Origin: Ficedula albicollis
Taxonomy: Eukaryota > Chordata > Aves > Passeriformes > Muscicapidae
Length of the DNA: 64,000 bases
Direction: 5' to 3'
Assembly (NCBI RefSeq): GCF_000247815.1
Contig: NC_021700.1
Location: 24,033,975-24,097,974, forward strand
Made by a program: the position numbers and the translations under genes. Below the pieces are notes generated by a model that did no database searches, was not told the origin of the DNA, and saw only the letters and a list, made by a program, of their open reading frames with translations. Of this stretch, positions 43,182 through 57,784 are shown one piece after another. Position 1 is the stretch's first letter, and each line of letters opens with the position of its first letter.

Positions 43182-46100
43182 GCCTAGCATGCACAACCTT
43201 GGAAGTATCTTGGCCATTCGGTTTAAGGATCCAGTGTGTGTTCTTCTGAGCAATGCACTACAACTGAGTCCTTCAGGAGTTATCTGCCAGCATCTGATGC
43301 CTAGGATATGGCAAAGCATATCTCCTCTATCCATGATGTGCTATGCCATCAATGCCGAGGAAGAGGTATAGACACTTACTGGTGGGAAAATAGACCACTA
43401 GAGCAGCAAATATCTGTGCTCCTAGCTCTAATATCCAACTGGCTTTTTCCTTTTTCTTGATACTTAATAAAGTTTTTGTATTCATCAATCATCAGGAGTC
43501 AGCCTGGGAGTGTGCTCTGTTTAAATGCTCTGGCTTTTCACTTAATGCATCCCATCTGTTTCTGAAATAAATTGCAATAATCCGTGTTTAATGTTAATCA
43601 ATGTATTACTAAATATGCAAATTATATTAAAAGACGTGGTTTGAAAAAGCTTTCATTTGTAAATATGGTAGCTGAAAACAGGAAGCATATCTAAAAGCCA
43701 TTTAGATACAGTAGCCTAACTCTAACAGTGTGGCTGATTTATAAAGCGGTTTGCAAGTTGATCTTTCTCCCACAAGGGGATATGTAAAACTGTTGCATAT
43801 CAGATTTTGTTAACATCTGATGGGTTACTGCTAACAGTGTAAAGGCCTAATATTCACAACCATGTCTCTTATTTAAATTAAAGCAATCTTATTCCAGCTT
43901 TCTAATTTTTGTGCTCATCTTAACATATGAATTTACATGAAGAGTTTATGAATCACAGTGAATGCAATTTGAACAAGCTTTTCAATCAGTGTTACATCTT
44001 ACTGCCTGATTTAGATAATTCATTGTCTGAGGGGCTCTTCTGGCCTCTCATTCTCCTTTGCAGGGGGCTCAGTGTATGAAGCTGGCTGTCCCTACTGGAG
44101 TGGCCACAGTGCCCCCACTCCAGAGCACCACTTTGCAGGAGGGTCCTTTGCAGGGTGCTGCTCCCATCGCCAGTGTGGCTCCACACCCCGGCTCACAGAG
44201 GCCCCGTGGCATTTCTTGTGCCACTGTGTTAGACACAGAGCGTCATTCATTTGCGCTTGTTGGCTTTCCATGGGGCTGTGGAAAAGCATGTGCAAAAACA
44301 CTATGAGCAGGACATGACTCCTGAGCCCAGAATCATGGCACTGATAACAGGAAAGAAAATACTGGTGAGCAATGTGGGAGAGAAGATCCAGCTAGGAAGA
44401 TAAATGCTGAGACATACTGCAGAGTTGGCCATTTGTGGTCTCAGCCCAAGGTTACCCACTGCCTCTCTTGCCTCTTTTCCCCTTTGTTTTTCTGTTCACA
44501 CTCCTGCAACCCTCTGGATGGATTGCATGATGTAACCAACTCTTCTCCATATGGAACTCTTCCTACCTGGAGGACCCAGGTACCACAGGCCAGGTACCAC
44601 AGGCAGAGGTGGGTAGAAGAGGAGGCTGTGACCACTGCAGCAGTTGCTCATGATGAAGCAGAGGGGAAGCCCAGGAGGTGATGAAAATATAAAGTATCTT
44701 TTGAGATAGTAAGTGTCCCTTGGCTGACAGCGTTTTCTTAAGTATGTGTTCGTTTGACAACACTTCTTTCTTTTCCCATGCTGTGTTATAGAATATCCTT
44801 GATGTTTCAGGATGTAGGGTAAGCTCTAAATAGAATTATTTGAAAGGCAGTTTACTCCTTACGCGGGAGAAGGTCAAGTCATAACTGCTTGAGAGGTCCT
44901 TTGCGGTTTGCTTTTCTTTTATATTTTCTTTTATTTCTTTTCACTGTTGCAGCTTCCTATGAAGCATCCAGTGAAATTTACTGAAATGTACCAGAGTACA
45001 AGGACAAGGAAACCAAATTTATCATTAAACTTGTCTGGGCTCAACAGGGATCTCTTTTGTCCTTACGTATTTGCTCTAATTTACACACCTTTGTGAAATT
45101 GGCCAAAATTTTGAATTAATTTTAGAATAAAAAGGACAAAATACGTGACAGTTTTGACTGTGCCTCTTTCAAATGACCATTTGATTACATATTATTAAAT
45201 GTGATGGCTTTGCCAAAGTTTCCATGAGAAGTTGAACTAAGTTTTACTCCAACACTTTAGATATCCTGATACTCAGACCTGGTCTGCATGTGTGAGCAAA
45301 CCTCCCAGGAGCTAAAAGTGGGAGCAAGGTTAGGAGAAACCCCGTGAACTGAAACTGCTGGGTTCCACATGCCTCTATATGTGATCAGTGAAGGGTTCTA
45401 TAGCCCTGCAACATCACCTATCAGCCAGAGAGAGGGAGAAAGTGTGAGCACTACTGATGTGCTGTCATGCATTTATATTCAGACATATGCAAGTATTTCC
45501 TTTTTTGCCCTATAAACTTAATAGAACCGTTTCATGAATTCAGACATGAAAAATAAATAAAACTCTCATTCACCTTGGAGAAGAGATAGGAGGATCAAGG
45601 TTACAAGCAAGGTTTCACAAAGATGTAAGGCTGTAACAGCTATTGTTGAGTACTATGCTTGTTTCATGGCATGGATCTCTGAGGGAAGGCTAAACTGACT
45701 AATTAATTGAGATTTCCCTGTTGTTACCTTGTGTGTGGTGCTTAGGGTATTGATAAGACAGGTCTAGGTACTCCCACAGATACCCTGGGCAAGGTGGTAC
45801 AGCACCCTTCATCCCTCTTGATGAGCTTATCCCAGGAGGCATTTTTCACTGCCACAACCCTAGGAATTGACTCCCCACTTGTGGATCTGATGTAGCACCT
45901 TGGTTTGACTTCTCCTTTGCAAAGTCATGCTCTTGCCTCATGTCACAAAGCCCGAGAGGTTTGCCCTCAGCACTCTGGGGATTTTGGTGATGGCACTGTG
46001 TTTGGTGACTGAGATTGCCCTTATGGAACGTTTTTCAATCTTGTGTAGTCAAATAAAAAAAGTGAAAGTAACAACAAGGTCTGGAGTGAAGATTCTGATT

Positions 46101-49100
46101 CATGGAGCATTTATTGACAGTATCTTTGAAAGTACTGTTTAATATGCAAGGTAAACAAATTAAAAATCCCAGCTTGTGGTCCAAGGGCATTCACAAATTA
46201 GAAATGACCCCCTGCCTGCCGTGAGAGTGCTAATGATGTGAAAGCTGAAAGGAAGTGAATCCTCTTGGGAGAAGAGAGTGGGTCAGAGGGGCTTTGTAAT
46301 CTACCAATCTGTTTGGCTTTGACAGGCTCTTTGTCTAACGTGGGAGATGACAAGAGGAGCTGAAGCATCTGGCAAAGATGGGAATGTCTGCCTACAAGCT
46401 TTATGTATTTTTCATTTTGTCTTCACTCAGTTGTCAGTATCTTTCAGCTGCCTGAGTCCAGGGAAAACACTTCCCCTTGCCTGCAGCTAAGGGGAGAGAG
46501 CAGCAGGAGCCTCAGCCACCATCACAGAGTATGATGCAAAGTCGGGTTTAAATCACAGAACCAGTAACTTTGTTTTGTTTCACACCTGTTTTAATGACAA
46601 AAGTTGACTGTAATACGGACCTGAGAAAGAAAAAAGGTATCCAGGGTACCCTAAGCCCACATCTTACTTGCAGGCTGACATGGAGACTGGAGGTGCTGGC
46701 AGTGCCTGTATCAACTGCAGCAGCTCATCGGTGTGGTCTGAAGGCAGAGCTGGTGTTAACAAGGACACGCCTAGGAACCGGTCTTTTCTACACACATTGA
46801 CCCTTAGGAGTTCTAGAACCTTGCACAAGAAAGCAAAGCTCTGTCTCCAAGGTTGTGTATTCACAATTTTCCTTGCCTCTGTGAAGAATCTGAGTGGAGT
46901 TCTAGGCCCACTAAAATGAAAAAAAGAAAGCAAAAAAAAAAAAGCAGCTATATCATGACCTTCAGATAATGCTAAGGTGGATATCCAGATGCATGCACAG
47001 GTAGATAAGCATGGAAGTCCAGGTGGACATCTAGCAAGTGTAGGCAGGGGACACTGACTGTTCATTGGCTATGAAGAAAAATATATCTTGTCTGTTGAGA
47101 GATGTTTTTTGCTTTGCTTAAATAAGGGATTTTAATGGGTAACTCAGAATTATAATACTGTGTGCTTTAATCTGCTCTTTGCCTGGCTCTACTTGCTCAG
47201 CCTGAGCAGCTGGATTTGCTGGAGCCCTGGCCTGCAAGCTTTCACCCGGATGTGTTGAACAGAGTTGATTTGCTTGGTAGCTGGTGTGGTGGTATGTTTT
47301 GTCTTCAGTTTGGGAAGAAAATAAGTAAAACATATCAATAACACACTGATGTTTAGTTGTTGCTATGTTATCCCAAGTTTAGGCCTTTTTTCGCTACTAT
47401 GTCCTGACTGATCCAGTGCACAAGAAACACAAATCAGAGGACAAGGAGGCTGAAGCCATCAGCAGCAGCTACAGCTCGACAAGATAAGAGCAGTTAACAG
47501 CCTGGCTATGGGGAGACAGAGAAAGAATCCAATAAGGTGCTAGCAGATCCCAGCCCAAAAATCACCATTGGGCTTGAAATCACATGAAGAATGCATGAGG
47601 ACAGGTGCATAAATCGTGAGGGTCTAATTGCCAAGAGGTTTTTTCTTCTGTGTCAGTTTAAGCTGATCTGTCGCCATATCATTGTATTAAATTATTTCTT
47701 TTGATAAATCTGACACTTTAGATTCTGCTGCAGAAGACCCAGGAGAGAGCCTGAAGGAGGAAGTGTCACTGAGTGAGTCTTTGCCAGTTCAGTCTCACTT
47801 CCACCCTTCCCCAGCTCATACTCAGGAGGTTATCCTTGAGCCTGCCAGGGTGTAGAACATGGTCAAAGCTGCTGGGTCACAGCACCACATCATTTTTATC
47901 TATTCAAGAACACCAACTCTTTCTCCATCGTTTTGAAGGTACTCAGAGGAAGGAGAGGAGCAATGGGCCTGGTGTTTCCCCATTCCCTCAGGAATGGGGA
48001 AGGCAGGAGCTGTGGTTAGCTCCAGGGCAGGAATATATATTTTTTGTCCCCTAATTTTTTCAGACAGGCTGAGGCTGCCTATCTGGTGGCTCCTTGTAAA
48101 AAGCAGCTCTTGCCTGTGAAAAGCAATAACTGGGCTTCTGTCCCTTCAACTGCATGCTGAATGACAAAATGATAAAACCATCTGTCCTCGAAGCCTACAT
48201 TTCAGTCATATCAGAAATTTCAGTTTTCACTTACGTAGGTTCTCTCAAGCACAATCCTCTAACAGAATTACACGTGGTCTCTGGTAGAATCCTCTGATTA
48301 TTTATGTAATTGAAGATGAGTAGAGAGAGAAGGTGAGACTGTGCCACAGAGTTTGCAGTCTCACAAGTCTATGGACCAAAGAAGAGGTATGAATGGGTTT
48401 GCAACCTCACATTAGTGTAGTAAGGAGGTCAGGAAAGAGAGGCCAGATGCTGAGGTGGAGAGCAAGATTGTATCTGGGAAAGAAGGAAAAAGAACAGTTC
48501 AGAAGAACAGAAAAGTACATAGGAATACTTTGTTTCTCACTTTGCTGACTTGTCTGGGAGATTAGCTATTGAAATCTGGCAGAAAAATACGTACCATAAT
48601 CCTTGTCACTGGATGTCACAGTCAGAAAAAATTCAAGATGTTTTTAAACATTTTTAAGCAATTAGATGTATCAAGCCTTGAAGTAGCTGGACAACATGTG
48701 TGCCAGATTTGGTCATGTGAAATCCCTGCATGGAGAACATACGCCTTTATGAGGATATGCTGCAGCTTGTGTGGAAGCTTGCTATAGAAATGGTTGGGTG
48801 AAGTGCTCTGTTGTGTGTTACACGGAAGGTATGACTTACCAGACACTGTAAGTAGCTCTTTCTGGCTTATTTGTTTATGAAGTGACAGAGTTGTTTGGAA
48901 GAATGCCTGGCAGAAAAGAAGAAAAAATGTTTCAAAAGGTCTGAAAGCTTATTAAAATGCCCCTCAAGCCAGGCCACAGTGGAGACAATGCACTACTCAA
49001 GAAAGCAGTATTAAAAAAGAAGAGATAACCTTGCCCAATGTTGATATAACACAGCCTACCCTATTCTAAGAGGAAGAGGAGACTGGAGGCGTAGTGTAAT

Positions 49101-50212
49101 TTTGAGGGTCCTTGTTTAGTCAGAGAATCCAATTCTCCTGAAATCCATATTGCTTTTACTCCAGTTTGTTCTGTTGACCAAGATTCCCAATATCATTGGT
49201 CACTCATTTTAACAGCTTTTGTGCCCCTTTTTACCCTTCTTGTCATGAAAGGTGTAAGAGGAGAGGTTCTTGTGAATCATTTACACACCTATGGAAGATT
49301 GCAGGTCTCACCCAAATACTCTTGTTGTCCAGATGCACCATTTGCTTGTACTTGCTTGGAAAACAACCACAGCAAGTATCACCTGGAAGGAGGCAAGGAA
49401 AGCCACACAACAACAGGACAAATGACACAGCTGGTTAGCTGGCAGTCAGACACTCAATGCTACATCATCCAGACTCTTCTGCCACAAAATTAGCTTGAGA
49501 ACAGCATTTCTAAGCTTTCAACTGTACATTGTGCCAGGATGTAACAGATCAAGGCCACAAAAAAAAAGGGGACCTCTCCTGACCTAACCTTACACATTAA
49601 TTCAGGGGGAATTTGTACGAAAAGGCAGCAAAGAATATGGCCTAATACCACTACCTTCTGGTTGCATTTCAGTAGTTTCATACAAAGAATGGAGTGAGAA
49701 TTGGAAAATCATTGTACTTATTGACACAATATGAATTAGCATAGTAATATCTTTTAATCATGGTATGCATAAAAAGGAACTTTTCCCTAGCTAATGTTCT
49801 AAATCATTATAGCTCATAAATTATAATTTTCATTTGAACATATTATGTAAACTGGAATGACATTTTATGGCAAATCCTGTAGACTGAAATGTGAAAGAAA
49901 AAAATCTCAATATCTGGTGCTCATGTAACCTGTACTTCAGTGTATTTCTGAACTGGAGGCTGGACTTTGCAGTCAGACCATATTTTGTCTTTTATGACTG
50001 AGCCTTTACTGCTTCGGATATTTAATGGCCTAGTTCCCAGTAAGTTACTTGGAATAAATTAATAAGATAATATGCTCAAGGATTTGGCTTTATTCTTTTA
50101 ATCTGAGCAGAAAGATTTCTCTTGCATAACAGAAAGCATATGAAATCCAGTTAGTGGTCCACATAGTGTTCAGGCAACACTCTTACACACAGACTTGCCT
50201 TTTAATATTTTA

Positions 50213-50247
50213 GTGACAATTTTTGGTGACAATTTTTGGTGACAATT
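50213..50247 (+). repeat. 13-base tandem repeat (about 3 copies)
   Basis: The unit gtgacaatttttg starts at 50213, 50226 and 50239, the last copy being partial. It is a simple local repeat. Confidence 0.8.
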
Positions 50248-51152
50248 CAGATGCTGTATATAGCAAATGTGATGGAAATATTTTACTAGATTGGATCATG
50301 TGAAACAAATGCTGAACTTTCCCTATCACCACTGTGTTCAGTTCAGAGATCAGAGCAAGGTATAAGCATCTTTGATACCCATCTAATTGTTTGTCCCTGC
50401 TAGGTACCCCGGCTTTCTGCCAGCCTGGTGCATGACAGGAGCAGGGATTTTCCAGGATAACCACTACTTCTGTCCATATAGCCCCTTTCTGAGGTTGCCT
50501 GTGTGCCACTCTGCAGCCCTGTAAGAGCTCCTCTGACCACAACTTTGCTTTTGATTAGAAACCCTTCCCAAATCCTAGCTTTCTTCTAGGGTCTCCATGA
50601 TACATGAGGAAGTGCTGTTGTCCCCTTTTCACTCATGTTTGGTTGAGCTGAATTTCTGGTGTCAGATGATATGATGAGCCTTGGGGTTAATGTGACTGCT
50701 CCATGCTTGTGTGTGGGTGTGAATTAGTGTTCTCTGAGTGGAGAGCCAGACTTGCAGCTGCCATCAGACCAGGCACATCAGATCTTGTCTAGCATCTTGT
50801 ACTATGATCTTTATAAATCTGTACTAGCAGTCTCACCATCGTAGCTGCAGAGATTAGCTGTACATTTGCATCACACTGCCGGAGTACTCATATGGCCAGG
50901 AACTGAGTGTCACCCCAAGGGAACTAAAATATCGACAGTAGAGGACATTCAACAACTTCTTCTTTGGCAAGATAAGAAGTGACCATCCTCTCACTGTGAT
51001 TACTTAATGTGCTGTAGGCTTTGAAGGTATTTTGCTGTAGCTGCCTGAGTATTCACTTTAGCTAAGACAGTGAGGCTTCTTCCGTTTTGGACCTCTTTGC
51101 TGCATGCGTGATACTTGTTGTCAGCTCTCAGGCTACATTTTACCTCTCAGGA

Positions 51153-51155
<3 letters not shown>

Positions 51156-51205
<50 letters not shown>
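51156..51205 (+). repeat. Poly-T run (50 bases)
   Basis: Fifty T lie between tctcaggagga and ggtaagggtaaagg. It could be the reverse-strand poly-A of a retroposed sequence, but I see no target-site duplication or recognisable body. It may instead be a simple homopolymer. Confidence 0.75.
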
Positions 51206-51206
<1 letters not shown>

Positions 51207-54200
51207 GTAAGGGTAAAGGATTCCCTTCCTCAAGCATTTCTGAATTAGGGAAGAAGAGAATACCTGTGATAAATTTTGGACTTACTATGAAGGGGACAGG
51301 CTGTTAAAATTTTAAATTTATCCATAGCACTTAAACATATCCATACCTAAATGTCACTAGAAAACTTCGGATGGAAAAATGTGTTCCACAAATGTGAAAA
51401 TAACTGAACAGAAATGTATAATGTGCACAGTGCAAGACTTGGAGGGTAACTCCAAAGGGTAACTCATAAGACTTTGTGAACAAACATACATGGCTTTGTT
51501 TCCAAATCCATTTGAACTCAGGAAGTTTTACGTTTGTCCAGTCCAAAGCCCAGAGATACCACCTGCAAGATGGTGTCTACTATAAATTAAGGCTTGGTCC
51601 TTATACTGAAAAATGTACTGGAATGACTTTTCAAAAGGATTGTTGAGAGCTTTAGGGCTGAAACATAACAAAGACAGATGAAGTTTGAATTTAAAACATT
51701 CCTTCTGTGCCTTCTGGTTACTTAGAGTCTTACAGTGAGGCAGCAACTTGGGTTTTGTTGCTTTAGGAACCGTGATTGATGATACTGCAACTTAGTGACT
51801 CCTCCTAAAGTGCACTCTGAAAGATATCCAGGGCAGCGTGTAGGTCGATTTTTATTTATGACCTATTACTTACCAATATATTTTAAGCAGTAATTTAAAT
51901 TAGCTCAGTTTGCCTTATTAAATATGATTACTGTTTATTTGTGCTCCGTATCCCGCTGGAATCCTAAAGAGGGACAAAGATTCCATTTGTCCAAGTGTTG
52001 CACAAATACAAGTTAAACCAGTCTGTCTTTCAAAGAGGTTCTAATCCAAATATAAGCAGAGGCTGCAAAGAGTTGCAGGTGGGGCAGCCCATGGGGCACA
52101 TGACTAGGTGACAGAGCTGTAAGGACAGCTTGCAGAACAACAGCCCAGTGGTTTCTAAGGAAGTTGTGGGTTTTGTTGCAGAGAAAAGCTGGAAGAAAGG
52201 GTTTCAGGGGTGACTGAAGTTTTTTTTGTAGGCACTCCTCCCACATGTACGAGACAGCGTGGAAGAAAGCACATAAGTATTCACTAGCAAAATAACATCT
52301 GGGTATGAGAGAGGTGAAAGGGAATAAACAGTGCAAAAGTGACACTAGACCCCAGCTTTGAGCTGCGAAGCTGGTGGGAAAGAAATGCTTCAGCAGGGAG
52401 CAACTCTGCAGCAGTGAGCTATGTGAGGTAAATCTCTGTGTAGTCTGAGCAAAACTCATCACTCCCCTGGTGAATGAGGGGCCTGAAGATGAACCGTCAG
52501 CACCCTTGGTACATAAACAGGGTGCCTAAGCTGGGAGGTACAAGTTGTGCTCTTTGCAAAGGCCTGCCTGGTACTCCTGATAGAAATCCAACCAGAATCA
52601 CACTGGTTTCATGTAGTCATAATATTGAATTCTGCCTGGATTTCATTGTAACTCAGCATCAGTTAATATCCATGTGTTGTAAGGTATTAGTCACAATTGG
52701 ATTTATGCTTTTCTCGTGGATTTGTTGCGAAGTACTTTACTACAATTGTGATTTTCAAAATTCAGATGGTATCTTTTATTGAATAACTGTTGCAGAACAT
52801 CATGTTATGGACTTTTGTATCTGGAATATAGTATAATTTACATCACTCTATCCAACATCTATCAGATTTCAAGCTGGGTTTGAGTCTACTGCATTTGAAT
52901 CAACAAAACATCTACAAATTGGAAACCTCAAAAAAAAAAAAAAAGGTCACCTGATGGCTTTAATTTCTTTGTTCAAATCTACCATAAGGGTGAAGAAAAT
53001 TTCTTTTTAAACAAAAGAATCAGATCTATTCCTTATGAAAACAAACAGCTTAGAAAAACAAGGTTAGAATGCCACCTGGGGGCTTACATTGCCATCACAC
53101 TCCACTTTAGATCAGAGCAGCATGCAATTTGTACTGTCAGATAAAAAAAATTGTTCACTCCATTTTCTTCACAAAGTACAGTCAGACTTTGAGGAATTCA
53201 TGCAGGTGTTATTCTATTTTATGGCACTTGCTTCCTTAGATCTTCAGCAGGAATATAATACAAGAAATAGGCACTGAAGAAGCAAACCAATTTGCTTTGC
53301 GAAGAGAAACACAGCATTACACACTGTATGAGGTACTCTATTTTTCACAGATAAATGTAAACCAGACTCAAGAAACACAAAAATAAGCTTATTTATTGAC
53401 AACACATAGAAAAGACTGGATTATATCAGATGGAGAAAGCCACAGCTTGTGGAGGCAGAAAAGGGATTGTTCAAGCACAGATAAACTGCAACGTCAAAGC
53501 ATTAAAAATGGAAATACACAGAAAATAACTGTAATCCATAAATCTAGTGCCACAAAAAAAGGACTTCCCTTGACTTTAATTTCAGGGATTTTACCAGCAT
53601 GACAAAAGTGAGAGCTGATAAGAATCTTTGCCAGAAATTACAACTTAATACAAATGAAGGCTATTAGTATGTGAGCAGGGTAGCATCCCCACACTACTAG
53701 TATGCATCTGCAGTTTTGGTGAACTTTGGTGAATTGAATCTTACCAGACAGGAGAAATTAATACATGTTTTGCACACTTAGATGTTAAATCTAAGGCCAA
53801 GGGGAGAGAAGAGATTTTCTTGAGAATTTAATGAAGTCACCATTTAGTCTTCCCTTGGCCAGGAGCCGTGTGATGCCCTTCTCCACTTCTCTCCAGTCTC
53901 CTGAAATTCTCCATGAAGGGGTGGATAGGAGCACAGCTCTATTTGGCTCCATCTCAGCTTGTCCTAAGACCCTGAAGCATGCAGGTACCTGATGATTGGT
54001 CCTTCTGAGCTGCTCTGGTGTCAAGGATCTGGAACTTGGGTGTCCTCATAGACTATGAAGGATGCCTATCTTTAGGGGAGAGTAATTTGGTGTTTTCTAA
54101 CATCATGGGTCATTGATCAACACAAAAATAAAACAGCATGCCATAGTGACTCCATATAATTGGGCAACAAGTGAATTTCTACAGTGGCTTCAAGGGTAGC

Positions 54201-56206
54201 TGAAGCCATTGACTAGAAGGGGTGACAAAGCCTCTTCTTGCAGCCACAGAAATCTAGAAAAATACAGAACTATTTATTTTTATCTATGAATTTGAACCCA
54301 TACATTTATTTGGCCTGTGAGCAACTCCAGAATTTCATGCTGGAAGCAACTGAATCTTCTGTCAAGGTGGAGAAAGATTTCTCTCAGATACAATACCATG
54401 GCTGGAGCTGCAGAGATCCCCTTAGGATACATGGGGTCAAGTTAATTACCACCCGTGTCTGGACTTCCATTCCCTCCCAAGTCCCTGGAGTTTAGATTCA
54501 CGCTCACCTAAATCAAGCTAATATCACTAGGCCAGGTCTAGTGCGACCAGGATTCAGGCCAAGAGGAGGAACTCAGTGTGCCCAGATGGTATTGCTGGAA
54601 GATCTCCTACCCTTCTCCTAAATCTCTAAATGCTGGTGGGAGACAGATGGTCATGTGACAAAATGAGTTGAATCCTGTAAGGAATGCCATGAGGGTGCTC
54701 TGGTAGCACACTGCATATCAGCAACAGTGCCCTTGAACTGGCAGGGACCACAGGGTCCACCTTTTCTCAGCACTTTTTATCACCTTCAGTCACAAAGTGA
54801 ACTAGCTAGACAGCACAGCCTCAAGCACCAGAAAGATGCAAGTGACACTGAGCTGTGTTATTGCCCATCATCCAGGGCCACACTGCACTTCTAAGAGGGT
54901 GTACAGAATTGAAAATGATAATTTCTCTGTAGGAATAACAGGTGTCTGAACTTGCATACCATTCACCTGATCTGGGAACGCAAAGTTAGCTGTTTCCTGA
55001 GGGGGTGGGTTTAACCATCATTGAATACAAGCAACAGTAGCATGGATTTTTAAGACATATATGCTAGTTGTGGATGACTGTAGCATATGCTGTCCACTGA
55101 AATATCACCCGTTGGCTTCTTCTAAATCTGTTTCTTTAAAGTAAAATGTTTTGGGCTGTATATGATCTTGGCGGGGTGTGAAACACTTGCAGGCATTTTT
55201 CAACTGACCTATTTGTTAGACATAAAGGAATTAGGCATGTGTGGACTAGGCATGAATTTTAAAACTGAATCACAACTATATTTCAAAAGTATATGGTCTG
55301 ATTTAAAGAAGCCACCTTTAAAACACTGTCTTCTAGTACTTCCCTTGTAAAAATCTCTGCAAGTAATTCTTACTGTAAGACTGACTGTAAATTGTTCACC
55401 TGTTCCTAGGAACTCTATTCAATGAATAAAATCTATAGAAAAATTTGAACTGCGCAACTTGAGGAAACTGTAGTAGGCTTCAGCAATTCATAAGAGGTAT
55501 ACAATTAATGTGACATAGTGGAAATGTTAGTAAATAGAGCAAGAGGTAACCTAGTGACAGTTTCTATGCCTAGTCACTGCAGAGGCCAGGATCTCACCGG
55601 GGCAATTTAAAAGGGAAGCCATTGTGCTAGAAGCTAGGAAGAAAAAGTATTCTTCCATTCAGATACTAAGGCTGGGGACAATAAATGTCCCATTGGTGGA
55701 AAAGTGTGCTCGTGTAATCACAACATGTGCTGCAGATTTCCTGCAGTGAGTGCTATGCTCCAACACTCCATCATTTTTGCGTAGCTTTAGAGGCTGAGCA
55801 CAGTCCTTTGCCAACGGTTGATAGCAACAAGCCATAAATTGCAGAAAATACTGCATCTTGGCCTAGCAAGTGCAATGCTGTAATTGACTGCACTCTTTAC
55901 CCAGGCACCAGGACAGACACAGCACCTGTACCAAGTCGGGAAGCTTCTGCTTCCTGAAAGTGTAAATTACACTAGATGTTTGAAACAATAACAATGAAAC
56001 TGTTTTCTTAAGATTGCAAGAAGGATTCAAAAAAGAACTGTACAGAAATTCATACAACTATCAAAGGCAGGAAAATGGAAAATGGAGAAAAATTCTGGAA
56101 GCAGACAGCATTGTTAGCTTAAAGAAGAAATGAGCATTTGCTCGGAAGCAGAATTCTGAAGTCAGTTCTAATTAAAGAGACAAAAAGCACTCTCCTGAAG
56201 TCCATC

Positions 56207-56575
56207 TGCAGTGGGTTGACCCTGGCTGGATGCCAGGTGCCCATCAAGCTGCTTTATCACTCCCCTTCCCAGCTGGGCAGGAGAGAGAAAGTACAACAAA
56301 AGTCTCACGGGTCAGGATAAGGATGGGGAGACATCAGCCACCAATTACCATCAACAAGAAACAGACTTGACTTAGGAAAAATTAAATTTAATTTATTGCA
56401 AATCAAATCAGAGTAAGTAAGATAATGAGAAATAAGGGAAAAACATCTAAACATCTTACAACACCTTCCCTCCATGTCTTCCTTCTTTCTGGGCTCAACT
56501 TTATACACAAATTCTCTTCCTCCTGCAGATGCACAGGGGGGTGGTGGAAAGAGGTTGTGGTCAGTTCATCTCATG
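56207..56575. mobile_element. Endogenous retrovirus LTR fragment (avian ERV type)
   Basis: The stretch beginning tgcagtgggttgaccctggc and running to about gttcatctcatgtgatc matches, from memory, one end of an avian ERV LTR common in bird genomes. I recognise the block describing the end, the AATTTAATTTATTGC region and the GC-rich tail. Only part of the LTR is present. No gag, pol or env sequence is visible nearby, so this looks like a truncated solo LTR. From the remembered element end it would lie in reverse orientation, but I am not certain. The exact family needs a repeat library. Confidence 0.6.
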
Positions 56576-57069
56576 TGATCATACAGGTCATACAACTTTA
56601 AGTAGTGTTATGCTGTGCAATCTTCCTTACAATAAATAAAATGTAACAAAATGACTCAACATTTGCCAGTTTGGAGAATATACCAAATTATTTAGGGATG
56701 CTGCCAGGGACCAGATTGCTGATGACAAAACTGCTGATTACCATGGAAACCCTGGCAGGTGTATCTACATGCACCAAGTAATTCCACCGGCTGTGCCCTT
56801 AGTCTAGGAACTGCATGTCTAAGATGGAAATCAGCAGGATCAAACTGAAATGAAAATGCAGAAGTTTGTTAAAGTAGGCAAACAATTGCTTTAAGACTGG
56901 TTTATGACTGTTATCAACTTCAGTTGGTTACAGAGGCGCAAGGAATTCACAGCAGTTAACAAATGGCGAAACTCAGGTTACACACCACAAATATTTTTTG
57001 AACTTAGGTTACTACAGTATAATTTCATTCTATCATCCCAAGATTTAGACACACAGACTGGTCCATAGC

Positions 57070-57514
57070 AGATGTTCAGAAGGAGTGGAACATCTCTCCT
57101 GTGAAGAAAGGTTAAGAATATTGAGATTGTTGAGGCTGGAGAAGAGAAAGCTCTGATAAACCCCCTTGTAGCCTTCTAGTTCCTAAACGGAGCCTACAAG
57201 AAACATGGGGAGGGTCTTTTTACAAGGGCATGAAGTGACAGGACCGGAGGGAATACGTTTGAACTGAAAGAGGTTAGCTTTAGATTGGATATTACAAAGG
57301 AATTCTTTACTGTAAGGGTGGTGAGGCACAGGAACAGGTTGCTCAGAGAAGCTGTGGATGCCTCACCCCTGGGAGTGTTCAAGGCCAGGCTGGATGGGGA
57401 TTTGAACAACCTGGTCAAGTGGAAGATGGTCCTGCCCATGGCAGAGGAGTTCGAGCTAGATGAACCCTAAGGTCGGTCCCTTCCAACCAAAACCACTGAA
57501 TGATTCTGTGATTT
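57070..57514 (+). mobile_element. CR1 LINE, 5'-truncated 3' end (copy A)
   Basis: This is typical chicken-repeat-1 3' sequence. It includes gaggctggagaagagaaagc, cttctagttcctaaacgg, ttctttactgtaagggtggt and a 3' terminus with tgattctgtgattt, the short terminal repeat that replaces poly-A in CR1. It is truncated 5' and has no intact reverse transcriptase. The short frame inside it is retrotransposon-derived and not a host gene. Confidence 0.9.
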
Positions 57515-57784
57515 AGAAAAGCACCATAATCTCCTGATCTATGGAAAATCTCAGGCACGGTGTTACCTGAAAAAATGTGTGCAGAAAACCATCAGGGCAA
57601 GTGACTTGTACATATTAAGATGCTCAGGGCAGTGCCTGTTGGACATGTCTGTACAACTCCAGGGTTTCTTTTGTCTGCTCAAGAATGGGATTTGTGTGGC
57701 CTTTTGTGATCTTGCTCCATATTCATCTAGAACTCAAAAGGCTCCCAAGATTAATGCATGACCTCATCAATGCCTATAGTTGTC

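Larger units (their letters stand above)
43182..56206. other. Intergenic region, no gene recognised
   Basis: About 13 kb of AT-leaning DNA hold no exon I can identify. An AT-rich stretch at 43540-43980 with an octamer-type ATGCAAAT (43615) could be a conserved non-coding element, unproven. Small repeats seen: a 14-base pair caggtaccacaggc at about 44577 and 44591, a 13-base triple at 50213-50247, and a 50-T run at 51156-51205. A frame at 52013-52462 on the - strand (149 codons) resembles no family I know. Confidence 0.55.
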
